The notes: generated by a model not told the origin, from the sequence alone. DNA of 64,000 bases from Candidatus Chloroploca sp. Khr17 (GCF_004138165.1 NZ_RYFF01000001.1:62001-126000); one strand, 5' to 3'; positions 24,394 through 34,994 are shown, counted from the first letter of the stretch. Translations and numbers: made by a program.

Positions 24394-26613
24394 TCAACGG
24401 CGAACCTCTTCGTCGCGGGCGGATTGGGGAAGGCGACGGCTGATCTGGCTTCCAAGGGCCATGGCGCCCTGGATCGTCCATTCGCGTACCTGGGTGCTAG
24501 CCTGGTGCCAGACCGATTCTTGCACGCCTTTCGCCGCTTTGGGCAGGTGCTGCAATTTTTCGTGCGCCTCGGCCTGCGTGCGTTTGAAGAGGGCAGAATC
24601 GGCGTGCAGACGGGCAGCAAGCGCACGTCGTTGCGCAAAATCTTCCTCGGTAACATACGCTTCGAATGAACGCAAGCCGGCCAATTGAAAGTTGTGTTTC
24701 TTGAAGAGCCGGTAGATCTCCTTGACCCGCTCGATCGAAATATTGCGCCCTAGCGTATAGTCCTCGAAACGTCCATCCATCGCCAGCAACGCCGTTTCGG
24801 CAAGACAGGCGTACGCGGTGCCACGGGGTAGGCCAATGTCGTAGCCGATATCGGTGACGCCCGGAATCAAGACCTCACCGCTCTCGATCACGAGCACATC
24901 CGGCCTCAGCGCAGCTTCGGCGGGGCTGATATCGGGGGGGCGCGCCACATCGCAGATCACGGCACCGGGTTTGCAGCGGCTAATATCAATAATGCGTTGC
25001 CCAAAAGCCGAGGTTGCCGTCACAATCAGATCGCACTGCTCGACCATATCTTCGGTATGCGTCGCGATGACGACCCGTGAGCCGGGGGCCTCTTCCTCGA
25101 TCGCACGTTTGAGGGCGATGAGCTTTTCGGGCTCGATCGAGACCAGCACCACATCATGAATCGCCTGGGCCAGCAGGCGCGCACAGACCGACCCAATCGA
25201 TCCGGTAGCCCCAATGATCATCGCCCGCCCGTGGGCAAGATCCGTCGCGCCCATCTTGATCACCGCCTGTTTGGCCGCTTCGAGCGTGGCTGCAACCGTC
25301 AAACTATTGCCACTGGTGATCGCTAGCTCGGCCTCGTGGGCCACCGTAATGCCGGCGTCGCCAACCACACTGGTAAAAGCACCGAGGCCCATAATGCGTG
25401 CGCCGAGGCGTTCCGACATCCGGGCAGCGATATTCAACTGGCGATAGGTAAAACGCTCGTGGTGGCGCATCATCTGGCGCGGGGTTGCCCCCAGGCTAAT
25501 CAAGTGACCTTCGATCCGTTGACCGGTCGCGGGCGAGACACCGCCCTTGATCTTGCCCAAATAGAGGGGCGGGACATAGGCCGCCACCGCCTCAACCAGA
25601 CCATCCGGCAGATAGCGGGTCCAGCGAAACACCTTATGCTGATGAATGAACTTCACGTTCAGTGGGTGGATGACAAAAGCAAACCGATTGATCCCTGCTT
25701 CACTTGGTTGCAACGGATAGACTGAGGGCATCCAGTTCAATTCGGCCAGCAGATCAAGATAGGTATCTTCGCGGAGGGGGGCATCGGGCGAGGGTCGTAA
25801 CGCGACGAGGGCGGCCTCGATGGCGGCGGCTGAGCTATGCCGAGGATCGGCTCCTTCAAGCAGCGCATCGAAGAGCGCAACCACCAGCGAAACCCCTCGT
25901 TCGCGCAAATCAGCGCGATCCTCTTTGGTCACAGCGGTCGTCACAACAAGTTTATGTTTGAGGTCGCGGGGTGCCCAGCGCCGGATCAGATCAACATCAC
26001 CGGCAAGCACATCGGCCCAGTGGAACTGAGCGGCTGCACGCCGCCCGCCTTTCGTAACGGGCGGGTGGGCGAGTTGGGCAAAGCTGAGTTCGCGCAGGCG
26101 ATCAAGGGTTGGCCCGGCCAGACTATCGAGGGTGATACGGCTCCCGATTCCAGGTAGGGCCGGCACCCCAAAATAGAGCACCGGATCGGCATAACGGACA
26201 GCCCCGACGCGGCGATCAAGCGCATGGCTGAGGCCCTCGTGGTTGAGGCCAGGCACCATCAGCACGCGTTTCTGGCTGAAAATGCCCGGTTGCGCTTTCT
26301 CGACCAAGGTCACGGCCCAGCGTTCAAGCATCGCCCGTGCCCCGCTGCCATCCACCGTGGGCGTATGGTGCGCGGCGGTCAGCAGGCGTTGACCAGGCGG
26401 ATAGGCCCGACTGGCATTGCCCAGGCGTAAACGACCAGGCATCCCTTCAAGACCAATGGCATCAACCTGTCCATCGTGCGCCAGAATCAACTCGCGGGCC
26501 TGTTCAACATCACCGGCACATCCGATCCGGCGCATCGTAATCGCCTGCCCGAGCAATTTGACCGTAAGCTGCTCATCACCTCGACCCGGATGAATAATCA
26601 CGATCGTTTTCAC
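24394..26613 (-). CDS. Acyl-ACP reductase-like dehydrogenase with an extra N-terminal domain
   Basis: This 739-residue protein starts at a GTG preceded by GAGG. From about residue 300 it resembles cyanobacterial long-chain acyl-ACP reductase: a GQRIEG segment, [27 protein letters not shown], the NADPH motif GATGSIG (468-474) and [10 protein letters not shown], in which Cys603 matches the catalytic Cys that carries the acyl group; LGRNIS follows. The first 300 residues and the last 95 are not in the cyanobacterial enzyme. I do not recognise the N-terminal domain. Chloroflexus is known to make wax esters and long hydrocarbons, so reduction of fatty acyl thioesters to aldehydes is a reasonable guess. 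No aldehyde deformylating oxygenase gene is nearby. Confidence 0.72.
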   Translation of the reverse strand: MKTIVIIHPGRGDEQLTVKLLGQAITMRRIGCAGDVEQARELILAHDGQVDAIGLEGMPGRLRLGNASRAYPPGQRLLTAAHHTPTVDGSGARAMLERWAVTLVEKAQPGIFSQKRVLMVPGLNHEGLSHALDRRVGAVRYADPVLYFGVPALPGIGSRITLDSLAGPTLDRLRELSFAQLAHPPVTKGGRRAAAQFHWADVLAGDVDLIRRWAPRDLKHKLVVTTAVTKEDRADLRERGVSLVVALFDALLEGADPRHSSAAAIEAALVALRPSPDAPLREDTYLDLLAELNWMPSVYPLQPSEAGINRFAFVIHPLNVKFIHQHKVFRWTRYLPDGLVEAVAAYVPPLYLGKIKGGVSPATGQRIEGHLISLGATPRQMMRHHERFTYRQLNIAARMSERLGARIMGLGAFTSVVGDAGITVAHEAELAITSGNSLTVAATLEAAKQAVIKMGATDLAHGRAMIIGATGSIGSVCARLLAQAIHDVVLVSIEPEKLIALKRAIEEEAPGSRVVIATHTEDMVEQCDLIVTATSAFGQRIIDISRCKPGAVICDVARPPDISPAEAALRPDVLVIESGEVLIPGVTDIGYDIGLPRGTAYACLAETALLAMDGRFEDYTLGRNISIERVKEIYRLFKKHNFQLAGLRSFEAYVTEEDFAQRRALAARLHADSALFKRTQAEAHEKLQHLPKAAKGVQESVWHQASTQVREWTIQGAMALGSQISRRLPQSARDEEVRR

Positions 26614-26780
26614 AGACACCTCATTGTATGTAAGCGGCCGACTCTCCAGCGTCGACCATATAGACGTGCACCACAAGCGTAACTGGTCTTATGTGGCTCA
26701 GGTGACGCCTATACCCGCTATTGTACCCTCATTATCAACTTCTTGCGCAAGAAGGGCTATTGCTTGCCAGACAAAACATC

Positions 26781-26822
26781 GCGCCCAGCGCCAGGGTTCC
26801 CAGGAACCCTGGCGCTGGGCGC
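26781..26822. terminator. 20-bp perfect inverted repeat after the subtilase gene
   Basis: The arms at 26781-26800 and 26803-26822 pair perfectly; in practice the tip is about four bases (CCAG...). It lies 22 bp beyond the subtilase stop, between that gene and the next minus-strand gene, and probably ends the transcript. Confidence 0.6.
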
Positions 26823-26844
26823 GAAGATGCACGAACCGGAATGG

Positions 26845-29800
26845 CTATTGCTGAATAATGGGCAGATAGGTGTTGAGTTTCAGCACATGATCCGACTCAC
26901 GGCCTACGAGAGCCCGGCGATGCATAAAGAGCAGGCCGGTCTGTGATGGCGACGCCGCAGCCCCCTCGGGGCTTGACGTCCAGGCGACGTTGACGCTGCC
27001 AGCAGGAGGCACATCAACAAAGCGGTCAGCTTCGGGGATGGCGAAACGTGACAGCCCAGGCGTGTACTGATACGTTCCAGTGCAGACACCGTTCACCTTG
27101 GGCGCACAATCCCACGGGGGGCCACCGAAGTAGGCATCGAAGAGGAAGACGCTGAAACTGAAGGGCTGTCCTGGGGTCACCCCAACCAGCGCGGCATCCA
27201 TCGGCAGAATGAAGTTCTGCGTATTGAACGTCGAGTCGATGAAGTAGACGGGAACGGCCACACTGGGCGTCGCCGCCAGATCAACCACAAAGACCACATT
27301 GCGCCCGTCGCTCCCATTGAGCGCGAGATCGGCGTTGAAGATGACATAGTCATCGGTGCCGTCGTTATTGGCGTCAACGTAGATGTCGATCTCGACCGGG
27401 TACTGACCTGCCCGATACGGGTTATCCCAGATGGTCACACCGAACTCGAGGAAATCGTTCGGACTCACCACCGTGGTTGCACGGACACCGAATTCCTTCA
27501 GGTCGACAGGCGACAGATTGCATCCGGGGTCAAAGCCACCCGAAGCACAATCACCGACGGTATAGCCATAGTCGTTGGCATCGGCAACCATAAGATCGAA
27601 GATGTCAACCTCGCCGGTCACGACCGAAGAGGCATTGTTCAACACGGTCGTCTCAGAGACCAGACTGGTCGTACCGACTGACACATCAGCCACCGCCTTG
27701 GGCAGCACGTGCCAGACAACATGGATCGGGGTCCCGCTGGTCGGCGTGATCGTCACCGAGCCATCGTACTCCTGGAACGTCAGGGCAGCGCCGCTGGCAC
27801 CAAGCGAACCCTTATTGACCACCCAGGGGTGCAGGACGGCGGGATCGATGGTCATCACGACGGGCACATTCACCGTGCCATTGGCCGGAATGGTGACCTC
27901 TGACTGAGCGGGCGTGACCACCACACCCTGATCGGCATCCTCCGCATAGCGGAAAGCCGACGCGAGCGCCACGGTCTGCGCGGTATTCGCCATGTTCTTG
28001 ATCGTCAGGGTACGGGTCACGGTCTGGCTCTCGGCAACCGTCTGATAGCCAAACGACATGCTGCCTGTCCAGGCCAGCGACGAGGCACTGGTGCTATCCC
28101 AGGCCACGAGCGTGCTCGAGTAGGCTGCGGTTGCATCCACCTGACCACCACCAATGCGGGTAATTGGTGCGAGCACCGTCCCAGGATCGCCCTGCCAGAT
28201 CTCGAGGTTGCCCGTATTCATCAGCAGCGCTTTGTACTGCTGCACGATCAGGGTATCCGTGTAGACCTGCTTGAGCAACGCGGCCACACCCGAGACCATT
28301 GGCGCGGCCCCAGAGGTGCCGCCAAACGGCCCGGTTGCGGCGCCACCAGCGGCGATCGCCGAAATCGAAGCACCAGGCGCACCGATGTCGGGCTTGATCA
28401 CATTGTCGTGATTACGCGGGCCACGCGACGAACTGCCGACGATCGTATTCGCCAGGCTAATCGCATTGGCGGGATCGATCCCGGCAACCACACCATTCTC
28501 AATCTGCGCCTTGAGCAGGTTCGAGGCGGCCTGGCTGATCATAAAGGACGGAATGTTGATGGGGCGATCGCCACCATCGCCACCCTCGAAGGGGTCGCCA
28601 GGGGCCACCAGGCCAATCAGTGACATGACGGCACCGGCATCCGATGCGTTTTTGGCTTTGAGGCTGAAATTACACGCCCCGCGATCGGCCAGAACCACCG
28701 AACCGGTCAGAGGGGTGGTATACGCCGCACACCCGTTGGTATTGGAGCCATCCGCGTTGCCATAGACAACGGGGCCTTGGATCAAGACATTCGTCGGGGG
28801 CACCGACCAGTTCTGGAAGACGGCGGTATTGATCGTGCCACTGACCGTACTGCTCGCATAGAAGAGCGGATAGCGCGTCGCCGAGGGCACGGCGGTCTGC
28901 GCCACACTCAGCACCCCATCACCCATTGAGGGGCTTCCCACGATGAAGGGCTTGTCGGCCGAGTTCCCCGCCGACGCGACCACGATAATGCCCATGCCAG
29001 CCGCCCGATTCGAGAAGTAGGTGAGATCATCCTCGGGCTGGCCATAGTTTGAACCGAGCGACATATTGATCACATCAACCGGGTCAGCGGTGGCAGGATC
29101 GCGGTCAAGATCGGCGGCATTGTCAACCGAAGCCAGCAATGCCAGACCATTGCACGAGGAACTGAACGACGCACACGCCTTGAAGCCATAGATCTCAGCA
29201 TCGGGGGCGACCCCGACACCCTTGGCGGGGTAGGCTCCATCTTCATTGGTGCCCGCCGGATAGCCCACACCACCGATAATGTCGGCGACGTGCGTCCCGT
29301 GGCCTTCAAAGTCAATCGGGTTGCTATCAGTGATAATAGTCGTATTGGTCGAACCGTCAGGATTGAGCGAACCCCACTGCTCACCGAGCCAGTCAAAGCC
29401 ACCCTTGATGCGCGGTGCCGCCGGGCCAAAGAGCGCCGGATCGGCGGGCTGCGCATAGGCACAATCAGGATCGTGATCAGCCGCGCGGTCACAATCAGGG
29501 CTAGCGCCATAGTAGGCGGCTTCCCAGCCAGCCACGGTTCCCGGGCCACCAAAGGCCAGGTGGCTAAAGTCAATCCCTGAGTCAATGACGGCAACTTTGA
29601 CGCCAGCCCCGGTGACATTCAGGTTTTGCAGAGTGCTGGCCCCGATGAAGGGCACCGTCTCGGTCAGGTCACGCGTGTAATTGCGGACATGCGACAGGCG
29701 CTCGACGCCAGCGATGCGGCTCACGCGACCGGCAAGATTGGCCGGCATCTGCACCGCAAGGCCGCTGCTGAGCGTAGTGAAGCGGGTGATCACCGTTCCA

Positions 29801-30243
29801 CCCAGCGCCTCAATCTCAGTACCGACCCGTGTCTGCACCTGCGCAATGCGGCTGGCATACGCGGTGCGCTGGGCACCACTGATGCTCACCTGCTCGGCCA
29901 GGGCAGGCATATCGAGATAGACCACGACATCGATCACCTCGTCGCCCATGGCTTCGAGGGTGGCAATGGTGGTGTCCTCGCCGCGTTGCGCAGCAGGGAT
30001 CACGGCACCACGCGGGGCAATGCGATCACGGGCCACCATCCCGGCGATCAGCGCCGCATCTTCGGCGGACACCCGCTCATACAGGAATGCGTCCAGATCT
30101 GCCGCTGAGACGGGGACAATCCGTTCTGGCGCGGCGGTGAACGACCCGCTGCCCAGATTGCTTTGCGCAAATGTGAACGCAAAGCCCGACACCAGCATTG
30201 TCAAGGCCAGTGTCACTAACAACCAACGACCACGACCCAACAT
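26845..30243 (-). CDS. Secreted subtilisin-like serine protease (S8) with PA insert
   Basis: This 1132-residue protein has a signal peptide (about 1-26, ending FAFTFAQ), an inhibitor I9-like propeptide (about 103-195), the S8 catalytic domain with Asp221 (AVIDSGID), His315 (GHGTHVAD) and Ser644 (GGTSGAAP), and a protease-associated insert at about 485-590. Fn3-like and later beta domains fill the C-terminal half. It ends with NTYLPIIQQ, a YLP-type tail seen on many secreted Chloroflexota proteins. GGAGG lies 5 bp before the ATG at 30243. It is probably cell-surface or exported and degrades extracellular protein. Confidence 0.93.
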   Translation of the reverse strand: MLGRGRWLLVTLALTMLVSGFAFTFAQSNLGSGSFTAAPERIVPVSAADLDAFLYERVSAEDAALIAGMVARDRIAPRGAVIPAAQRGEDTTIATLEAMGDEVIDVVVYLDMPALAEQVSISGAQRTAYASRIAQVQTRVGTEIEALGGTVITRFTTLSSGLAVQMPANLAGRVSRIAGVERLSHVRNYTRDLTETVPFIGASTLQNLNVTGAGVKVAVIDSGIDFSHLAFGGPGTVAGWEAAYYGASPDCDRAADHDPDCAYAQPADPALFGPAAPRIKGGFDWLGEQWGSLNPDGSTNTTIITDSNPIDFEGHGTHVADIIGGVGYPAGTNEDGAYPAKGVGVAPDAEIYGFKACASFSSSCNGLALLASVDNAADLDRDPATADPVDVINMSLGSNYGQPEDDLTYFSNRAAGMGIIVVASAGNSADKPFIVGSPSMGDGVLSVAQTAVPSATRYPLFYASSTVSGTINTAVFQNWSVPPTNVLIQGPVVYGNADGSNTNGCAAYTTPLTGSVVLADRGACNFSLKAKNASDAGAVMSLIGLVAPGDPFEGGDGGDRPINIPSFMISQAASNLLKAQIENGVVAGIDPANAISLANTIVGSSSRGPRNHDNVIKPDIGAPGASISAIAAGGAATGPFGGTSGAAPMVSGVAALLKQVYTDTLIVQQYKALLMNTGNLEIWQGDPGTVLAPITRIGGGQVDATAAYSSTLVAWDSTSASSLAWTGSMSFGYQTVAESQTVTRTLTIKNMANTAQTVALASAFRYAEDADQGVVVTPAQSEVTIPANGTVNVPVVMTIDPAVLHPWVVNKGSLGASGAALTFQEYDGSVTITPTSGTPIHVVWHVLPKAVADVSVGTTSLVSETTVLNNASSVVTGEVDIFDLMVADANDYGYTVGDCASGGFDPGCNLSPVDLKEFGVRATTVVSPNDFLEFGVTIWDNPYRAGQYPVEIDIYVDANNDGTDDYVIFNADLALNGSDGRNVVFVVDLAATPSVAVPVYFIDSTFNTQNFILPMDAALVGVTPGQPFSFSVFLFDAYFGGPPWDCAPKVNGVCTGTYQYTPGLSRFAIPEADRFVDVPPAGSVNVAWTSSPEGAAASPSQTGLLFMHRRALVGRESDHVLKLNTYLPIIQQ

Positions 30244-30607
30244 CCGTGCCTCCTTCAATATACCCAACGAGCCAACATTGGCTGATGAGAGCAAGGGATG
30301 GAACCTGTCAGGTGGCACAACTTCGCAGTTGCGGCACTTGATCGGTCTGCGCGTTCACGACCCAGATGAATTCAGGCTTCAAGGCAAGATTGACGAGCAG
30401 TACAATTCTACAACGTACTGACATCTGAAAGTGCGGAGTATAGAAATGATTATGTGTGAGGAGGGTAGAAACCATATGTTTGATATTTATGGCAGTCTAG
30501 TTGCCTATTGTACCATTACTTGGTTCATTTTGGGAGGGGTTTGTTTTTTTCTGGGGATCCACGGCCCCCAGGAATGATGCTTGCGCGCACAAGCAGTAGC
30601 CTGCCAA
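30244..30607. other. Gene-free region upstream of the subtilase
   Basis: This 364-bp stretch must hold the subtilase promoter (minus strand), but I could not find a well-spaced -35/-10 pair. Candidate -10 hexamers are TATACT near 30438-30443 and TAGAAT near 30407-30412. A T-rich run and GGCCCCCAG hairpin near 30542-30575 follow the CCA transferase gene. No gene is seen. Confidence 0.4.
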
Positions 30608-32191
30608 CTACACCTGAGTGTTTGCTTCTGAACCCGCAGAGGCAAGCATAGCACGTGCGAGTTCAAGTGCCTGGTCGCGGGTGGTGATTTCGCCCACCGC
30701 CTGCGCTTCGGCGATTGCCTGGAGCAGAGTGCCGAGTTGTGGCCCCTGTTGCAGATTGCAGGCAGCCATCAATTCATGGCCGTTGAGTAGGGGTTGGCGT
30801 TTTGTCATCGGGGGGGCATAGTAGTGCTGCAAGAGCAGTTCAACCCAGGCCAGATGGGCTTGCCATCCTGCGGGATCGAGGTTTGGCCCGCGCGTTGCCA
30901 GGTGATCGGCGAGTTCGTGGAGCAAGAGATCAGGCCCGGCGTCGCCGAGGTCACGGAAGAGACGGCTCACCGCACGCATGGTAAGCACCTCACTGGTGCG
31001 GAGTTGGCCGGGGCGCATGTGTTCGCGGATGATCAGCGTGATATAGCGGCCATCCCGTCGACTCAGGCGCAAACGCCGCACGGCCAGCGCGGCGCGCTCG
31101 GCACCGAGACTCTGGTGTCCATAGAAGGTAACGGTGCCGTCGGGATGGGCCACACGAGTCAGCGGTTTGGCATTGTCGTGCAAGAGCGCGGCTAACTTGA
31201 GCAGCGCGGCGCGGCGGTAGTGCCCTGCCCCACAGGGAGCGCCCAGCAACGGCGCCAATGTTTCAGCAAAGGGCAGGGTGCGCGTTAGGCCAGGGTGCGT
31301 CTGCACCGCGACCGGAAGCCAGGCAGGTTCAGGTTGATCATCGCTGGCAGCAGACAGGCGAACCGAGTCTTCACCAAACAGCCCACTGAGCAACCAATCA
31401 AGGGCAGCGACTGTTTCGAGGCTATGGGCCAGGACAGGCAGAAAGTGGACAATCGGCTGACTACAGGTACGGGCGGCTTCGAGTTCGGGCAACATGACGG
31501 TGAGCGCACCGCAGGCATCGAGGTAGTGCAACCAGGGGGCCGACACAGGGGCATCGAGCAATTTGAGCAACTCGTCGCTGATACGTTCAGCGGCCACGTT
31601 CGCCAGCGCCGGGGCGGTGGCAAGCATCAGTGGGCGCAAGGATGCATGGGGTTGTACCCCGAGGCGCGCACAAAAGCGCGCGGCCCGGACAACACGCAAC
31701 GGATCATCAGCAAGACTTGTAGGGCTACACGGACGGAGCACCCCGACACGCAGATCAGCAAGACCGTCGGTTGGATCGAGCCAGGCCGCATCGGGCACGC
31801 GATCAGCAAAGGTAACAGTCGGCTGCGTCCAAAAGTGGAGTGGTAACGCTAATGCGTTGAGCGTAAAATCACGGAGCGCGAGATCTGCTTCGATGGTTGG
31901 CGCACGCAGACCGGCCAGATCGAGCGTGAGCGGCTGCGCCCCGGTGATGACGACCCGACCCGTCGCCCGGGCTTCGTCAAGCCCGACAAACGAGGCCCCC
32001 CGCACATCAGCATAAGCACGGGCAAGCTGATACCCATCAGTTGCCACGGCAACATCCAGGTCAGTGGGAACCTCGCCGCGAGCGAGATCGCGGGCGGCCC
32101 CCCCAACGAGCCATGCCTCAACGCCGTGTGCGGCACAGAAATGGGCCAGTTCAGCCAGGGCTGTGTGTAAATCATGCATAGCTTTATACAA
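30608..32191 (-). CDS. cca: CCA tRNA nucleotidyltransferase/poly(A) polymerase family with HD domain
   Basis: This 527-residue class II enzyme has the nucleotidyltransferase signature LVGGAARDLARGE followed by DLDVAV (the carboxylates for the metal), RDFTLNALAL, the head/neck region, and an HD-type hydrolase region (LLHDNAKP and YGHQ) near 335-360. It probably adds CCA to tRNA 3' ends; the HD region may give 2',3'-cyclic phosphodiesterase activity. The tRNA in this window already encodes CCA, so the enzyme may mostly repair ends. The stop-to-start spacing to the next upstream methyltransferase gene is 6 bp, so they form an operon. Confidence 0.88.
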   Translation of the reverse strand: MYKAMHDLHTALAELAHFCAAHGVEAWLVGGAARDLARGEVPTDLDVAVATDGYQLARAYADVRGASFVGLDEARATGRVVITGAQPLTLDLAGLRAPTIEADLALRDFTLNALALPLHFWTQPTVTFADRVPDAAWLDPTDGLADLRVGVLRPCSPTSLADDPLRVVRAARFCARLGVQPHASLRPLMLATAPALANVAAERISDELLKLLDAPVSAPWLHYLDACGALTVMLPELEAARTCSQPIVHFLPVLAHSLETVAALDWLLSGLFGEDSVRLSAASDDQPEPAWLPVAVQTHPGLTRTLPFAETLAPLLGAPCGAGHYRRAALLKLAALLHDNAKPLTRVAHPDGTVTFYGHQSLGAERAALAVRRLRLSRRDGRYITLIIREHMRPGQLRTSEVLTMRAVSRLFRDLGDAGPDLLLHELADHLATRGPNLDPAGWQAHLAWVELLLQHYYAPPMTKRQPLLNGHELMAACNLQQGPQLGTLLQAIAEAQAVGEITTRDQALELARAMLASAGSEANTQV

Positions 32192-32197
32192 GAAAGG

Positions 32198-32968
32198 TCA
32201 TTTGTACGCATGATACACGATACGGGGTGCATCAGCCGGGGCTGGCTCCCAGCGAGGGGTGCGACGGGCGACGAGGGTCAGCCCAGCGGCCGTGAGGGCG
32301 GCCTCCACATCATTGTCTGACCAGGCACGCTCGGTATGGGTTTCGCTGCCAGGCCACCAGCGCCCGGTATCGTCACGGACAAACCAGCCAATGTGGCCTG
32401 CCGCAAGGCGACGGTCTGGATCATAGTTGAGGCGATTATACACGAGGATGCCCTGGTCATCGTAGACGACCTGATCGCTCTCGGTCCAGGTCTTGAATTC
32501 GTGCTCGGTATTGAGGTCAAAAAAGAGATGACCACCTGGCTTGAGTAGATAGCTGACACTGGTCAAGACCTGAGCAAGCTCGTTATCTGCGGTCAGATAG
32601 TTGAGACTATCATAGAGACAGGTGATGAGGTCAAAGCTCGCAGGTTCCAGGGTTGGTTGATGCGGTGAAGCCTCGGCGATGGTCGTGATGGGCAACGCAC
32701 GGAGATCGGCCTCGATCAGAGTCACCGCAAAACCGGCTGCCCGGGCACGGGCGTGAGCGAAGGCAAGCATCTGGGGGGAGCGGTCAACGCCGACGGTTGT
32801 GAGTCCGGCGGCAGCAAAAACGAAGGTGGCCGCCCCCGTCCCACAGGCAAGATCAAGCGCCCGCCTGGGCCTGTGGGGCAACGCTGCCAGGATGCGCTCG
32901 GCAAGGGTGGCCGCAAAAGCGGTCTGGCCGATCGCATCATAGATAGATGCATAGTTCTGATAGATCAC
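32198..32968 (-). CDS. Class I SAM-dependent methyltransferase
   Basis: This 256-residue protein has motif I ALDLACGTGAAT (38-49), the acidic end of strand 2 (VGVDRS) and the post-motif segments ITCLYDSLNYL and GGHLFFDLNTEHE, which mark the small-molecule class I methyltransferases. The substrate is unknown. It lies 3 bp after the ABC-F gene and 6 bp before the CCA transferase gene, so all three are likely one transcript. This linkage to a ribosome-related and a tRNA enzyme hints at an RNA-related or housekeeping role, but that is weak. Confidence 0.82.
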   Translation of the reverse strand: MIYQNYASIYDAIGQTAFAATLAERILAALPHRPRRALDLACGTGAATFVFAAAGLTTVGVDRSPQMLAFAHARARAAGFAVTLIEADLRALPITTIAEASPHQPTLEPASFDLITCLYDSLNYLTADNELAQVLTSVSYLLKPGGHLFFDLNTEHEFKTWTESDQVVYDDQGILVYNRLNYDPDRRLAAGHIGWFVRDDTGRWWPGSETHTERAWSDNDVEAALTAAGLTLVARRTPRWEPAPADAPRIVYHAYK

Positions 32969-32971
32969 GGC

Positions 32972-34912
32972 TTAGGCGGCGAGTTGCTCCCACTGGGCAT
33001 ATTTGGCGGCAAGCAGCGTCTCAAGCTCGGCATATTGCGTGCCAAGGTCGGTGATCTGCTTGATATTCTGGGTCGCACTGGCGGCTTCGAGCTCGGCTTT
33101 GAGTCGCCCAAGCTCTTGTTCGAGCAGGGCAACCTCTTGTTCGAGCAGGGCAAGACGTCGCTTACGCTGACGTTCTTCGGGACTCTGGCGAACGGGTTCG
33201 GGGCGGGGCGCCTGCGACGTCGGCAAAGCTTTGGGCAGATCGGCTTCCCGTGCTTCAGGTTCTTGGGGTACCCGGGCCGCTTCAGCTTCACGGTTGGTAA
33301 CAAAATCGGTATAACCACCGATATATTCCCGGACACGGCCCTGGTCGACGAACCAGATCTTATCGGCGAGTGCATCAATGAAATAGCGGTCGTGGGACAC
33401 AAAGAGGATCGAACCGGGATATTCTTTGAGCACCCCCTCAAGCGCTTCACGGGCACCGATATCGAGGTGATTGGTTGGCTCGTCGAGGATCAGCAAATTG
33501 CCAGGCAGCAACGTCAATTGGGCCAGCGCCACCCGCGAGCGCTCGCCGCCGCTCAGGTCGCCGACCCGCTTGAAGACATCATCGCCACTGAAGAGGAAAC
33601 GACCGAGCAGATTGCGGGCGGCAGGCTCGCCAAGGTTTGGCCGAACCCTGGTCAACTCTTCAATCACGGTTGCATTCCAATCGAGCACATCGTGGCCTTG
33701 CGCATAGTAGCCAGGGTGAACCTGGTGGCCGAGCCGCGGATGTCCTTGGAGGGGCTTGAGTTCATTGAGGATTGTGCGCAACAACGTCGTCTTGCCGCTG
33801 CCATTGGGGCCAAGCAGCGCGACCCGGTCGCCACGATGAATCGCCACATCATCGACGCGGAGCAAGACGCGCGGATCAGAGTCACTGGTGCGATCGCCAG
33901 GGTACCCGATCACCAGCTTATCAAGGGCAAGCACAAGCTCACCGCTCCGCAACTGTGTATCGAGGAAGAGGCGTAATTTGGCCTGATCCTTCGGGCGTTG
34001 CACCAAGCTATCACGCTTGAGGCGATCGAGGCGTTTCTCACGGCCTTTCGCCTCGCGGGCACGCTGCCCAGCCTTGTAGCGTCGAATAAAATCCTCGGTT
34101 TTGGCGATGTAATCCTGCTGCGCCTGAAACTCCTTGAGACGCCGCTCCATCCGTTCAGCCTTGAGTTCCAGATACTTATTATAAGCGGCAGGGTACTCTT
34201 CGAGGCGACCGGCATCTATTTCCAGCGTACGTTTCGTCACGCGATCGAGGAAGTAGCGGTCGTGCGAAATAACGATCAGCGTACCGTCCCAATTGCGCAG
34301 AAACTGCTCGAGCCATTCGAGAGCCTGCATATCGAGGTGATTGGTCGGCTCATCGAGGAGCAGCAGATCGGGATCTGAAAGCAGCGTGGCTGCGAGGGCC
34401 GCACGCGTCTTCTGGCCACCAGAAAACTGACTGAGACGCTGGTGATGTTGAGCCTCGTGAAAGCCCAGACCCTGGAGCGTTCGCTTGATGCGCGGCTCGA
34501 TCTCATAGCCGCCGCCGTGCTCAAAGCGAGCGCTCAATTCACCATACGCGTCCATCGCCTCGGCCCAGCCGGGGGCATCGGTCGCGGCAATGACTGGCTC
34601 GAGCGCAAGCATCTGGGCCTGCAGATCGGCCAGATTGCTCAGCGCCGCCTCCATCTCTTCCCAGAGCGTCCGGTCACCTTGAAAGCGCACCTCTTGGGCC
34701 AGATAGGCCACACGCAGGCCACGCGCCGCGGCGACCTGGCCGCTATCGGGGGTCTCGAGACCAGCAATGATTTTGAGCAACGTACTCTTGCCGGCGCCAT
34801 TGACGCCAACGAGGGCCACTTTATCACCACGGGCAACCTGAAAGCTCAGATCCTGAAAGATCTGCTCGGCACCATAATACTTGCCCAGATTGCCAACACT
34901 TAACAACGTCAT
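32972..34912 (-). CDS. ABC-F family ATPase
   Basis: This 646-residue protein has two ABC nucleotide-binding domains without membrane segments. Walker A motifs are GVNGAGKST (about 36-44) and GPNGSGKTT; signature motifs are FSGGQKTRA and LSGGERSRVALA; a basic linker with many Arg and Lys at about 235-300 joins them. The C-terminal tail (about 585-640) is a coiled coil, as in Uup. ABC-F proteins bind the ribosome E site and rescue or regulate translation, or confer antibiotic resistance. A minus-strand TATAAT (34951-34956) is a possible -10. It starts the ABC-F/methyltransferase/CCA operon. Confidence 0.92.
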   Translation of the reverse strand: MTLLSVGNLGKYYGAEQIFQDLSFQVARGDKVALVGVNGAGKSTLLKIIAGLETPDSGQVAAARGLRVAYLAQEVRFQGDRTLWEEMEAALSNLADLQAQMLALEPVIAATDAPGWAEAMDAYGELSARFEHGGGYEIEPRIKRTLQGLGFHEAQHHQRLSQFSGGQKTRAALAATLLSDPDLLLLDEPTNHLDMQALEWLEQFLRNWDGTLIVISHDRYFLDRVTKRTLEIDAGRLEEYPAAYNKYLELKAERMERRLKEFQAQQDYIAKTEDFIRRYKAGQRAREAKGREKRLDRLKRDSLVQRPKDQAKLRLFLDTQLRSGELVLALDKLVIGYPGDRTSDSDPRVLLRVDDVAIHRGDRVALLGPNGSGKTTLLRTILNELKPLQGHPRLGHQVHPGYYAQGHDVLDWNATVIEELTRVRPNLGEPAARNLLGRFLFSGDDVFKRVGDLSGGERSRVALAQLTLLPGNLLILDEPTNHLDIGAREALEGVLKEYPGSILFVSHDRYFIDALADKIWFVDQGRVREYIGGYTDFVTNREAEAARVPQEPEAREADLPKALPTSQAPRPEPVRQSPEERQRKRRLALLEQEVALLEQELGRLKAELEAASATQNIKQITDLGTQYAELETLLAAKYAQWEQLAA

Positions 34913-34994
34913 AGTGCGCCTAAAAACTTCCTCGTACGGATACCATGACCATTATACCATTGCCTGTGCCGCGCACACCCTGCCCCTGCGCCCA

